A stretch of 16,499 nucleotides of DNA from CTSOIL-112 sp049291875. GTDB taxonomy: Bacteria; Pseudomonadota; Gammaproteobacteria; Burkholderiales; Burkholderiaceae. A model generated the notes under the pieces. It searched no databases, was not told the origin of the DNA, and saw nothing but the letters and a program-made list of their open reading frames with translations. Within the stretch, counting starts at the first letter, position 1; the number at the start of each line of letters is the position of its first letter. Both the position numbers and the translations under genes were made by a program. The stretch covers positions 1 through 16,499 of the forward strand of contig JBATQE010000033.1 of assembly GCA_049291875.1 (NCBI GenBank). Direction: 5' to 3'. Positions 7,266-14,081 of the stretch are shown here, piece by piece.

Positions 7266-7965
7266 TGTGTTCCTCGGTCGGAGCGGCTGTGACCGGTGCC
7301 GGTACAGACGAATGATCGGCCAATGTGGCCAAAATCGTGGTGGTAGCGGACACTTTGTCACCGATGCTCACGCGCGGCATGGCGTCCACCGGCAGGTACA
7401 CGTCCACGCGCGAACCAAAACGGATAAAGCCGTAGCGCTCGCCTCGCGCCGCCTGATGCCCGACGCCGACGTAGCACAAAATACGACGGGCGATCAATCC
7501 GGCTACTTGCACGGCGGTCACCACTTGACCGTCTGCGGTGTGCAGCACCAGCGCGTTGCGCTCGTTTTGCTCGGAGGCTTTGGACAGATCGGCATTGAAA
7601 AACTGACCGGGGAAATACTGCGCTTTGACCACCGTACCATCGACCGGCATGCGGTTGGAGTGAACGTTAAACACGTTCATGAATACGCTGATTTTCAAGG
7701 CTTCGCGTTCGGCGTAGACATCGTACACCTTGTCCACCACGATCACGCGCCCGTCTGCGGGAGACAGCACGGCATTCGGTGTACTCGGGATATCGCGCGC
7801 CGGATCACGGAAAAATTGAATCACAAACGCGGCGATGATGTAGAACGGCCACGCCCAGCCAAAGCCACCCAAAAAGTGGATGAATACGGCCAGAAAAACC
7901 GCGATACCGATGAATACCCAACCTTCTTTGGCGAAAATCGGATGCGGATAATTAGATGCTGACAT
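7258..7965 (-). CDS. psd: Phosphatidylserine decarboxylase proenzyme, short type
   Basis: The 235-residue proenzyme decarboxylates phosphatidylserine to phosphatidylethanolamine at the inner membrane. It is the short class found in many alpha- and betaproteobacteria. Two hydrophobic segments lie at about 16-34 and 38-52. D71 (SPADG), H102 (VHSNR) and S185 fit the family's Asp-His-Ser set. The self-cleavage site is the G184-S185 pair in RFGSRVDVYLP, where the serine becomes the pyruvoyl cofactor of the small subunit. The start at 7965 (MSASNYPHP) has AAGAGAG upstream; a start 19 residues earlier lacks a better signal. After the cleavage site the tail is rich in Pro, Ala and Thr. It is translationally coupled to pssA downstream. 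Confidence 0.93.
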   Translation of the reverse strand: MSASNYPHPIFAKEGWVFIGIAVFLAVFIHFLGGFGWAWPFYIIAAFVIQFFRDPARDIPSTPNAVLSPADGRVIVVDKVYDVYAEREALKISVFMNVFNVHSNRMPVDGTVVKAQYFPGQFFNADLSKASEQNERNALVLHTADGQVVTAVQVAGLIARRILCYVGVGHQAARGERYGFIRFGSRVDVYLPVDAMPRVSIGDKVSATTTILATLADHSSVPAPVTAAPTEEHND

Positions 7966-8389
7966 AAAAACTCTCTTACTCAAAATCGTGAATGAAACCG
8001 GACGCCTCTGCGTTCGCCTCAAAGCATAGATATATCATACAGATGTGCAGGCGAAACAACGTCCATCAACCGTCATTTTACTTGATTTTGCCCCATACTC
8101 CTAAAAAAGTGCGGTTATGGCTTGTGCAACGCACAAACAACCCCATCCAATCAACTGTGTGAATGCGGATGAACACGATATCAATAAAATATTCTATCGT
8201 TTTGCGGCAACGTTTCGACGAGATTCACGCCGTCCGAATGCGCAGAATGGTGTAAAAATGCACCGCAACGGTGCTAAAATGGCGAGTTAAATTTTCTTAT
8301 GTTCAGGATTATTTCGATTAAATTCTTTCTATATCCAACCACGTGGACGTATTTTTTAGTCCGTTTTTTACATTCCCAATCAATTTATC
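7966..8389. other. Divergent intergenic region between psd and the NSS transporter gene
   Basis: About 420 bp without a believable gene. Promoters for both flanking genes should be here. Visible structures are an AT-rich stretch around 8028-8040 that could hold a psd -10 (TATGAT at 8034-8039 on the minus strand, without a well-spaced -35), a small TTGTGC/GCACAA hairpin at 8122-8136, and the hairpin with direct repeats at 8249-8282. The segment just before the transporter ATG is T-rich and shows no Shine-Dalgarno sequence. Confidence 0.5.
8249..8282 (+). promoter_or_regulatory. Direct repeats around a strong hairpin upstream of the transporter gene
   Basis: Two similar 13-mers start at 8249 (GGTGTAAAAATGC) and 8270 (GGTGCTAAAATGG), exactly 21 bp apart, with 10 of 13 identical positions. 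Between them lies a perfect GCACCG-CAA-CGGTGC hairpin (8260-8274), directly followed by TAAAAT (8275-8280), a possible -10 box. The pattern could be an operator/promoter; function is not shown. Confidence 0.3.
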
Positions 8390-9760
8390 ATGAATCAAAC
8401 ACCACAAAATACGACACAGCGCAGCGGTTTTTCTTCCGGCTTCGGCGTTTTGGCCGCGACCTTAGGCTCGGCCGTCGGTTTGGGCAATATTTGGATGTTT
8501 CCTTACCAAACCGGTGCAGGCGGCGGCGCAGGGTTTCTGCTGATTTATTTGCTCGCCACCTTGCTGGTCGGCCTACCGCTGATGATCACCGAAATCAGTC
8601 TCGGACGCACCACGCGCACCGATCCGGTGAATGTCTACCGCACGATTGCACCGAAAGGCCACTGGTGGCTGATCGGTTTCGCAGGCATGATCGCCGCCCT
8701 GCTGATCATGTCGTTTTATTCGGTGGTGGTCGGCTGGGTGTTTACCTATGTCGGCAAAGGTTTGACCGGCTCACTGCTGTCCGATGATAAAAACCATTTG
8801 GCCGAGGCGTTTGGCGGTATGGTCGGCAATCCAACTTTATCATTACTGATGCAATGGCTGGTGTTGCTGGTGGTTGGCGGTATTTTGCTGATGGGCGTGA
8901 CCAAGGGCATTGAAGCCGTGACCAAGAAGCTGATGCCTTTGTTGTTCATTCTGTTGATCATTGTGGCGCTGACTAGCTTGAGCTTGCCCAACGCAATGGC
9001 CGGTGTGAAATTTTTATTCCTGCCCGATTGGAGCAAAATCAATGCCACGGTGATTTTTACCGCGCTGGGATTGGCGTTTTTCAAACTCTCGCTCGGTATC
9101 GGCTCGATGATGATTTATGGCAGCTATTTCCGCTCGGAACAAAACATCCCGAAAACCGCTTTGACCGTGATGCTGGCGGATTTGAGCGTGTCATTGCTGG
9201 CGGGCTTGGCGATTTTCCCGGCGGTGTTCGCCTTTGGCTTTAATCCGGCGGGCGGTCCGAGCTTGCTGTTCAAAACCATTCCGGCGGTATTCGTCCACAT
9301 GCCACTCGGTCAAATTCTCGGCGCGGTGTTTTTCGTGTTGACCGCGATGGCGGCCATCGGCGCGATGCTCTCGATCGTCGAGGTGCCTGTGGCCGTGTTG
9401 CACGAGCGCCTGAATTGGACACGCAAACGCGCCATTGTCATCGTCATGGCGGCTTTATTGGTACTCGGTGGGCTGTGTGCGTTGTCCAACAGCACACTGG
9501 CAAACGTAACCGTGTTCGATAAAAACATTTTCGATGCCTTTGACTTTTTAGCCAGTAAATTGATGATGCCGCTGTGCGGTCTGGCGACCTGTATTTTTGT
9601 CGCCCTGAATTGGCGCAAAGCCGATTTCATCCACGCCATCAGCAATAACGGTACGCTCAAGAATCAAGCTTTGCTCGAAAAACTGTACTTCATCGTGACC
9701 AAAGTATCACCGGTACTGATCGCGGTGATTTTGATTTATGGGTTGTTGCCACAAAAATAA
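8390..9760 (+). CDS. Sodium-dependent transporter, NSS/SNF family
   Basis: This 456-residue inner-membrane protein belongs to the neurotransmitter:sodium symporter family (LeuT fold), which couples uptake of amino acids or similar small molecules to sodium. The unwound part of helix 1 with its sodium-binding residues is clear: GSAVGLGN at 26-33, followed by FPYQTGAGGGAGF, and PLMITEISLGR at 63-73 matches the next conserved block. About eleven to twelve hydrophobic segments run to the end. The substrate cannot be read from the sequence; tryptophan, tyrosine or other amino acids are known for relatives. The ATG at 8390 begins the conserved region correctly but has no visible Shine-Dalgarno sequence. 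It forms a single-gene unit closed by a strong terminator. Confidence 0.92.
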   Translation: MNQTPQNTTQRSGFSSGFGVLAATLGSAVGLGNIWMFPYQTGAGGGAGFLLIYLLATLLVGLPLMITEISLGRTTRTDPVNVYRTIAPKGHWWLIGFAGMIAALLIMSFYSVVVGWVFTYVGKGLTGSLLSDDKNHLAEAFGGMVGNPTLSLLMQWLVLLVVGGILLMGVTKGIEAVTKKLMPLLFILLIIVALTSLSLPNAMAGVKFLFLPDWSKINATVIFTALGLAFFKLSLGIGSMMIYGSYFRSEQNIPKTALTVMLADLSVSLLAGLAIFPAVFAFGFNPAGGPSLLFKTIPAVFVHMPLGQILGAVFFVLTAMAAIGAMLSIVEVPVAVLHERLNWTRKRAIVIVMAALLVLGGLCALSNSTLANVTVFDKNIFDAFDFLASKLMMPLCGLATCIFVALNWRKADFIHAISNNGTLKNQALLEKLYFIVTKVSPVLIAVILIYGLLPQK

Positions 9761-9783
9761 CCTCAAGCTAAGTATTTGATTTT

Positions 9784-9818
9784 AAAAAAGAGATGGTTCA
9801 TTAACCATCTCTTTTTTT
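9784..9818 (+). terminator. Intrinsic terminator after the NSS transporter gene
   Basis: A GAGATGGTT / AACCATCTC stem with a CATT loop is extended by A6 on the left and T7 on the right, starting 24 bp after the stop codon. The A and T tracts make it potentially bidirectional. Confidence 0.92.
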
Positions 9819-9833
9819 GGTACCGCTTACATA

Positions 9834-9855
9834 AGCAAACTTTCTAAAATTTGCT
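9834..9855. promoter_or_regulatory. Dyad upstream of the alcohol dehydrogenase gene
   Basis: AGCAAA and TTTGCT form a perfect 6-bp inverted repeat with a 10-bp AT-rich spacer, the geometry of a dimeric regulator site. It lies 22 bp before a possible -10 box (TATACT, 9878-9883) of the dehydrogenase gene. No regulator gene is adjacent. Short dyads in AT-rich DNA also arise by chance. Confidence 0.25.
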
Positions 9856-9928
9856 ATCTCTCTCCTCATTTCATCACTATACTAAAATGGTATCAATGAT
9901 TTTTCACACCAACGCAAGGAGACTTAAA

Positions 9929-11029
9929 ATGGCAAATATGATGAAAGCTGCTGCATTCTTGGGCAAAGGTCGGATTGAAATTGTTGAGAAAAAAATCCCG
10001 GATGTCGGCCCGAACGACGCCTTGGTGCGCATCACCACCACAACCATTTGCGGCACGGATGTGCATATTTTAAAAGGCGAATATCCGGTCAAAGAAGGCT
10101 TGACCATCGGTCATGAACCGGTCGGCATCATTGAAAAACTCGGCAGCAATGTCAAAGGTTATCACGAAGGCCAACGCGTGATCGCCGGTGCAATTTGTCC
10201 GAGCTTCACCTCATACGCCTGTCAAGATGGCTATCCGTCACAAGACGGCTCGTATCTGCTGGATGAGGATGGCAAATGCTCCTGCCACGGTTACAAAGCC
10301 ACGGCAGGCTGGCGTTTTGGCAACATCATCGACGGTACGCAAGCCGAATATGTGCTCGTGCCGGATGCGCAGGCCAACCTCGCGCCGATTCCCGACGGCT
10401 TGACCGACGAACAAGTGCTCATGTGTCCGGACATCATGTCCACCGGCTTTAAGGGTGCGGAAAACGCCAATATTCAAATCGGCGATATCGTCGTGATTTT
10501 TGCCCAAGGGCCGATTGGTCTGTGCGCCACCGCAGGCGCGAAACTCAAGGGCGCCAGTCTCATCATCACCGTGGATGGCAATGATGAGCGACTGGCGATT
10601 TCCAAGAAAATGGGCGCCGACGTCACGCTCAACTTCCGCAATGTCGATGTCGTTGATGAAGTCATGAAAATCACCAACGGACGTGGTGCGGATGCGAGTA
10701 TTGAAGCACTGGGCACACAAAAAACCTTCGAACAAGCGCTGCGCGTACTCAAACCGGGTGGGACACTCTCCAGCCTCGGCGTGTATTCGGAGGATTTAAC
10801 CATTCCGATCAGCGCATTTGCCGCAGGTCTGGGCGACCACAAAATCAACACCGCGCTGTGTCCGGGCGGTAAAGAACGGATGCGCCGCCTGCTGAGCGTG
10901 GTCGAGTCCGGTCGGGTTGATTTGGGCGCATTGGTCACGCACGAATACAAACTGGACAACATCGTTGAGGCCTATGACCTATTCGCCAATCAACGCGATG
11001 GCGTACTCAAAATTGCGATTAAGCCTTAA
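9929..11029 (+). CDS. Zinc-dependent medium-chain alcohol dehydrogenase
   Basis: The 366-residue enzyme is a medium-chain dehydrogenase/reductase that should oxidise an alcohol, or reduce the aldehyde or ketone, with a nicotinamide cofactor. Catalytic zinc ligands match the Thermoanaerobacter-type secondary alcohol dehydrogenase pattern: C41 (ICGTD), H62-E63 (GHEP) and D168 (CPDIMSTGF). The Rossmann motif is AQGPIG at about 192-197, and D216 at the end of the second strand favours NAD over NADP, an inference. The usual structural-zinc lobe is changed: cysteines C90, C98, C117 and C119 are spread over an enlarged loop instead of the tight four-cysteine cluster. The start at 9929 is set by an excellent AAGGAG; a start 26 codons upstream is not supported. 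It is a single-gene unit with its own terminator. Confidence 0.9.
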   Translation: MANMMKAAAFLGKGRIEIVEKKIPDVGPNDALVRITTTTICGTDVHILKGEYPVKEGLTIGHEPVGIIEKLGSNVKGYHEGQRVIAGAICPSFTSYACQDGYPSQDGSYLLDEDGKCSCHGYKATAGWRFGNIIDGTQAEYVLVPDAQANLAPIPDGLTDEQVLMCPDIMSTGFKGAENANIQIGDIVVIFAQGPIGLCATAGAKLKGASLIITVDGNDERLAISKKMGADVTLNFRNVDVVDEVMKITNGRGADASIEALGTQKTFEQALRVLKPGGTLSSLGVYSEDLTIPISAFAAGLGDHKINTALCPGGKERMRRLLSVVESGRVDLGALVTHEYKLDNIVEAYDLFANQRDGVLKIAIKP

Positions 11030-11051
11030 TTAACGTCCGTATTAAAAAATC

Positions 11052-11076
11052 AAGGGTGCTATTCGGCACCCTTTTT
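11052..11076. terminator. Terminator between the alcohol dehydrogenase and DUF3079 genes
   Basis: An 8-bp stem AAGGGTGC / GCACCCTT with a 6-base loop is followed by a T-run on the plus strand. On the minus strand the same stem is followed after two bases by TTTTTT, so it can serve both converging genes. Confidence 0.85.
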
Positions 11077-11096
11077 CTATTCACCTACCATCCGAA

Positions 11097-11306
11097 TCAA
11101 TCGGATTTTTTAAGCGTTGTTACCTCTGCATGCTCATCATCCTCCGACAACTCCCACGCCAGCCAATCCTCACCAAACAATTCCACCGGATGAGGCGTAC
11201 GCTCCGCACCGTTACCGCAAGCCAAATCATTTTTCGAGCACAGTTTGTCGCAACCCCAACAAATGCGTTCAGGATGTTTCGGGTGAGTCGGGAGTCGTTT
11301 CGCCAT
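11097..11306 (-). CDS. DUF3079-family small cysteine-rich protein
   Basis: This 69-residue protein matches the DUF3079 family as I remember it: a conserved MAKR..PxHPKHPERICWGCD start and an ACGNG...RTPHPVELFG centre. Four cysteines (C16, C19, C23, C30) in CWGCDKLC...AC look like a metal-binding knuckle. The C-terminal third is acidic and variable. Function is unknown for the family. The ATG at 11306 carries the conserved MAKR start and has GGA upstream; an in-frame TTG three codons earlier is less likely. It lies 13 bp after the DUF6868 gene on the same strand, so the two are probably co-transcribed. Confidence 0.82.
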   Translation of the reverse strand: MAKRLPTHPKHPERICWGCDKLCSKNDLACGNGAERTPHPVELFGEDWLAWELSEDDEHAEVTTLKKSD

Positions 11307-11319
11307 AATATCCAAATTA

Positions 11320-11562
11320 TTAATGCAGCACGAGCAATGCCAAAAGCGGAACCAGATTCAGTAACAGAATCGCAATCTTGTATACGGCCATGCCGACATA
11401 GTGTATTGCGTCAAATTGTTCAGCCCCTAAGTGAAACCAACGACTGTGCAAACGATACAAGCCGTCGTGCCAGCCACGGAATGCACCAAACCACAGCAAC
11501 AGAATGGCGTAATTGAACAATAAATTCCAGAGTAAAAATTCTCTCACCCAAGTGATTGTCAT
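11320..11562 (-). CDS. DUF6868-family small membrane protein
   Basis: An 80-residue protein with two predicted membrane helices, about residues 7-30 and 55-78. They are joined by a conserved-looking aromatic and charged segment (WHDGLYRLHSRWF, then EQFDAIHYVGMAVYK). I recognise this as the DUF6868 type, common in proteobacteria and without known function. The start at 11562 has a very strong AAAGGAGG ribosome-binding site. A stable hairpin sits just upstream of that site. It is followed closely by the DUF3079 gene, implying a two-gene operon. Confidence 0.78.
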   Translation of the reverse strand: MTITWVREFLLWNLLFNYAILLLWFGAFRGWHDGLYRLHSRWFHLGAEQFDAIHYVGMAVYKIAILLLNLVPLLALLVLH

Positions 11563-11579
11563 ACCATCCTCCTTTGGGC

Positions 11580-11609
11580 GGACATCATCGCCGCAAGCGG
11601 ATGATGTCC
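11580..11609 (-). promoter_or_regulatory. Hairpin before the DUF6868 ribosome-binding site
   Basis: GGACATCATC (11580-11589) and GATGATGTCC (11600-11609) form a perfect 10-bp inverted repeat around a 10-base loop that itself contains CCGC/GCGG. There is no T-tract. It lies between the SIMPL gene and the AAAGGAGG of the DUF6868 gene, which fits a processing or mRNA-protecting hairpin, or an operator. Confidence 0.5.
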
Positions 11610-11653
11610 GTATAGCTCAATCCAACATCATTGATTCGATATCGCTAGATCGT

Positions 11654-12391
11654 TTATTTGGCACGCACGGCGATGTAAAAGTTCACCTGCATTTGCTCAC
11701 GCCCTTGTACCAATTCCGGCTCGGCCACATCCGTTGCTTTTTCACGCATCATGGGCGCTGCCGCTGCGGCGTACATGCGTCCGCCATAGCCACTGCATGG
11801 GTTGTTCGGCATGATGTTCATGTGCGCGATGCGCCATGCGCCGACCGGCTGCCCAAAGGCTTTGGCCACGGTTGCAATGCGTGATTTCACATCGGCAAAG
11901 GCTTCATCATTGAGCTTTTGCTCAGCCACACGGCGGCCTTCGGGGCTCAAATAAGAGCTCATGCCCCCGACATTGACGCCCATCGCCTGTAATTTCGAGG
12001 CCAGCTCGGCCATGTCGTTCAAATCTTTACCGGTCAGGGAAAATGACTGTTGCACCAGCCATTTGTTGGTCAACTGTCCGTCTTTATCGCGCTCTTGTGA
12101 GGTGTTGTAACTTTGATTCTCAACCGTCACGCTGCGATATTGTTTGATCAATTGCATGGCTTGTGACATGGTGCGGTTCACGCTGTCCGCCGCCTGTACT
12201 TTGTCACGGTTTTGCACCGAAAAATCCACATTCATCATCGCGGCATCATGTGCGACCATTTTCTCCGCGCTGGCGCACATTTCCACCAAAGAGCCGTTTT
12301 GATTAATCGCCACGGTTTCCGCCTGCGCCACCGCGCAAGTCAATGACAAGCCGCTCAACCCGGCCGCTGCCAACCATTTCGCTTTATTCAT
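11654..12391 (-). CDS. Secreted SIMPL (DUF541) domain protein
   Basis: The 245-residue precursor has a typical Sec signal peptide: MNKAKW, a hydrophobic core to about residue 20, and a likely signal peptidase I site AVAQA|E after residue 24. No lipobox is present, so the product should be soluble in the periplasm or released. The mature part has the SIMPL/DUF541 layout, with a strand such as VTVENQSYNTSQE and a C-terminal MQVNFYIAVRAK ending. SIMPL proteins have been linked to oxidative-stress resistance or cell-surface assembly, but the role is generally unknown. Two mature cysteines (C39 and one in NNPCSGYGG) could form a disulfide. The ATG at 12391 follows AAAGGA at usable spacing; the longer frame upstream is not plausible because it would misplace the signal peptide. 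Confidence 0.85.
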   Translation of the reverse strand: MNKAKWLAAAGLSGLSLTCAVAQAETVAINQNGSLVEMCASAEKMVAHDAAMMNVDFSVQNRDKVQAADSVNRTMSQAMQLIKQYRSVTVENQSYNTSQERDKDGQLTNKWLVQQSFSLTGKDLNDMAELASKLQAMGVNVGGMSSYLSPEGRRVAEQKLNDEAFADVKSRIATVAKAFGQPVGAWRIAHMNIMPNNPCSGYGGRMYAAAAAPMMREKATDVAEPELVQGREQMQVNFYIAVRAK

Positions 12392-12404
12392 TTGAATCAT
12401 CCTT

Positions 12405-12426
12405 TTGCATAAAAATAGGGATGCAA
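12405..12426. promoter_or_regulatory. Dyad in the SIMPL gene leader
   Basis: TTGCAT and ATGCAA form a perfect inverted repeat with a 10-bp AT-rich spacer, immediately upstream of the ribosome-binding site of the SIMPL gene. It may be an operator or an RNA hairpin near the translation start. Chance occurrence cannot be excluded. Confidence 0.25.
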
Positions 12427-12509
12427 TCCGCTGACTGCACCCCCATTCTAATGCGCTCATTCTATTGGCGTTGACGTATTTTTGCGCCAACGCTCAATAA
12501 GTCCGAGAT

Positions 12510-13526
12510 TTAGTTTTTGCTTTGATCAACCAATTTGTTTTTACCAATCCACGGCATCATCGCGCGCAGTTTGCCACCGACTTGCTCGATTTGGTGCTGC
12601 TCGGTCAAATGACGGCGTGACACCATGGTTGGTGCACCGGCTTTGTATTCGAGGATGAAGCTTTTCGCGTATTCGCCGGTTTGGATGTTTTTCAACGCTT
12701 GGCGCATGGCTTTGCGCGACTCTTCGTTGATCACTTGCGGACCGGTCACGTATTCGCCGTACTCAGCGTTGTTGGAGATCGAGTAGTTCATGTTGGCAAT
12801 ACCGCCTTCGTAGATCAGGTCCACGATCAGTTTCAATTCGTGCAAGCATTCGAAATAGGCCATTTCCGGTGCATAACCGGCTTCAACCAAAGTTTCAAAG
12901 CCCATTTTCACCAGCTCAACCGCGCCACCGCACAATACGGCTTGCTCACCGAACAAGTCGGTTTCGGTTTCTTCGCGGAAGGTGGTTTCGATGATGCCCG
13001 CGCGACCGCCGCCATTGGCAGAGGCGTAGGACAAAGCGATGTCACGCGCTGCGCCGGATTTGTCCTGCTCAACCGCGATCAAGTGCGGCACGCCGCCGCC
13101 TTGGCTGTACGTACCGCGCACGGTGTGACCCGGTGCTTTTGGTGCAACCATGATGACGTCCAAATCAGCGCGTGGCACGACTTGGTTGTAAATGATGTTA
13201 AAACCGTGGGCGAAGGCCAATGCCGCGCCTTGTTTGATGTTCGGAGCCACTTCCGTGTTGTACACGCTGGCGATTTGCTCATCCGGCAGGAGCATCATGA
13301 CGATGTCCGCGCCTTTAACCGCTTCGGCGACTTCTTTCACCGGCAGACCGGCGTTTTCCGCTTTTGCCCAAGATGCGCCGCCTTTGCGCAGACCCACGGT
13401 CACTTTCACGCCGCTTTCGGTCAGGTTCAATGCGTGTGCGTGGCCTTGTGAGCCGTAACCGATGATGGTTACTTGTTTGCCTTTAACCAATGATAAATCA
13501 CAATCTTTATCGTAAAAAACTTTCAT
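12510..13526 (-). CDS. ilvC: Ketol-acid reductoisomerase, class I
   Basis: The 338-residue enzyme carries out the NADPH- and Mg-dependent isomerisation and reduction of acetolactate or acetohydroxybutyrate in valine, leucine and isoleucine synthesis. The length is that of class I enzymes. The Rossmann motif GYGSQGHAHALN starts at G23, and R47 and S52 in LRKGGASW fit NADPH phosphate binding. H107 (AHGF) is the catalytic histidine. The metal ligands are D190 and E194 (TETDLFGEQ), with E226 and E230 (FECLHE), and S251 contacts the substrate. A good AAGGAAAG ribosome-binding site precedes the ATG. It is the last gene of the ilvI-ilvH-ilvC unit, 62 bp after ilvH. Confidence 0.98.
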   Translation of the reverse strand: MKVFYDKDCDLSLVKGKQVTIIGYGSQGHAHALNLTESGVKVTVGLRKGGASWAKAENAGLPVKEVAEAVKGADIVMMLLPDEQIASVYNTEVAPNIKQGAALAFAHGFNIIYNQVVPRADLDVIMVAPKAPGHTVRGTYSQGGGVPHLIAVEQDKSGAARDIALSYASANGGGRAGIIETTFREETETDLFGEQAVLCGGAVELVKMGFETLVEAGYAPEMAYFECLHELKLIVDLIYEGGIANMNYSISNNAEYGEYVTGPQVINEESRKAMRQALKNIQTGEYAKSFILEYKAGAPTMVSRRHLTEQHQIEQVGGKLRAMMPWIGKNKLVDQSKN

Positions 13527-13588
13527 GACTTTCCTTTTTAGATTTTTAAATGTAAACCAATGTGTTGGATGGTTATCTTATTTACGGC

Positions 13589-14080
13589 TTAAACTCGCAA
13601 CCCGCGCTCGCCACGACCAATACCCGATGGGCCGGTGCGCACGGTTTCGAGGATCAAACCACGATCAATCGCTTGTAAAAACGAGTCGTTTTTCGCCAAA
13701 TTACCCGTGACCTCTATTGTAAAGGCTTTATCGGTCACGTCAAGGATGCGACCACGGAAGATGTCCGCCAGACGCTTCAGCTCCTCGCGGTCTTTACCCA
13801 CCGCGCGTACTTTGACCATGAGCAATTCACGTTCGACAAACGGGCCGTCGGTCAAATCTTGTACCTTGTACACCTCAATCAGACGATTCAGATGTTTGGT
13901 GATTTGTTCCAACACCTCATCAGAGCCGGACGAAGTAATGGTCATGCGCGACAAGGTGGGGTCTTCGGTTGGTGCGACGATCAGACTTTCAATATTGTAA
14001 CCGCGTGAGGCGAACAATCCGACCACGCGGGACAATGCGCCCGCTTCGTTTTCGAGCAATACAGAAATAACGTGTCTCAT
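13589..14080 (-). CDS. ilvH: Acetohydroxyacid synthase small (regulatory) subunit
   Basis: This 163-residue protein, the same length as E. coli IlvH, binds the large subunit, raises its activity and confers valine feedback inhibition. The N-terminal ACT domain (about residues 1-75) begins MRHVISVLLENEAGALSR, and GLFASRGYNIES forms the usual valine-binding turn. The C-terminal domain includes RELLMVKV and RGRILDVTD. Only one base separates the ilvI stop from its ATG (TAATATG), and the GAGGAG ribosome-binding site lies in the last codons of ilvI. Translation of the two subunits is probably coupled, consistent with their forming one enzyme. Confidence 0.97.
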   Translation of the reverse strand: MRHVISVLLENEAGALSRVVGLFASRGYNIESLIVAPTEDPTLSRMTITSSGSDEVLEQITKHLNRLIEVYKVQDLTDGPFVERELLMVKVRAVGKDREELKRLADIFRGRILDVTDKAFTIEVTGNLAKNDSFLQAIDRGLILETVRTGPSGIGRGERGLRV

Positions 14081-14081
14081 A

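Noticed and set aside
7240..7962. 240-codon plus-strand frame opposite psd
   Set aside because: It is fully antisense to psd, is His- and Arg-rich in the manner of shadow frames, and has no domain.
8107..8115. AAGTGCGGT, identical to the Haemophilus DNA uptake core
   Set aside because: Only one copy in 16.5 kb, which is expected by chance fairly often, and the gene content is not Pasteurellaceae-like.
8299..8787. 162-codon plus-strand open frame upstream of and overlapping the NSS transporter gene
   Set aside because: Most of it is an out-of-frame shadow of the transporter coding sequence and the Arg-rich translation has no recognisable domain.
12464..12490. TTGGCG ... CGCCAA inverted repeat after ilvC as a terminator
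   Set aside because: The stem is only 6 bp with a 14-base loop and no T-tract follows on the minus strand.
12681..13451. 256-codon plus-strand frame opposite ilvC
   Set aside because: It is an antisense shadow of the highly conserved ilvC gene, with Phe/His/Val-rich translation and no known motif.
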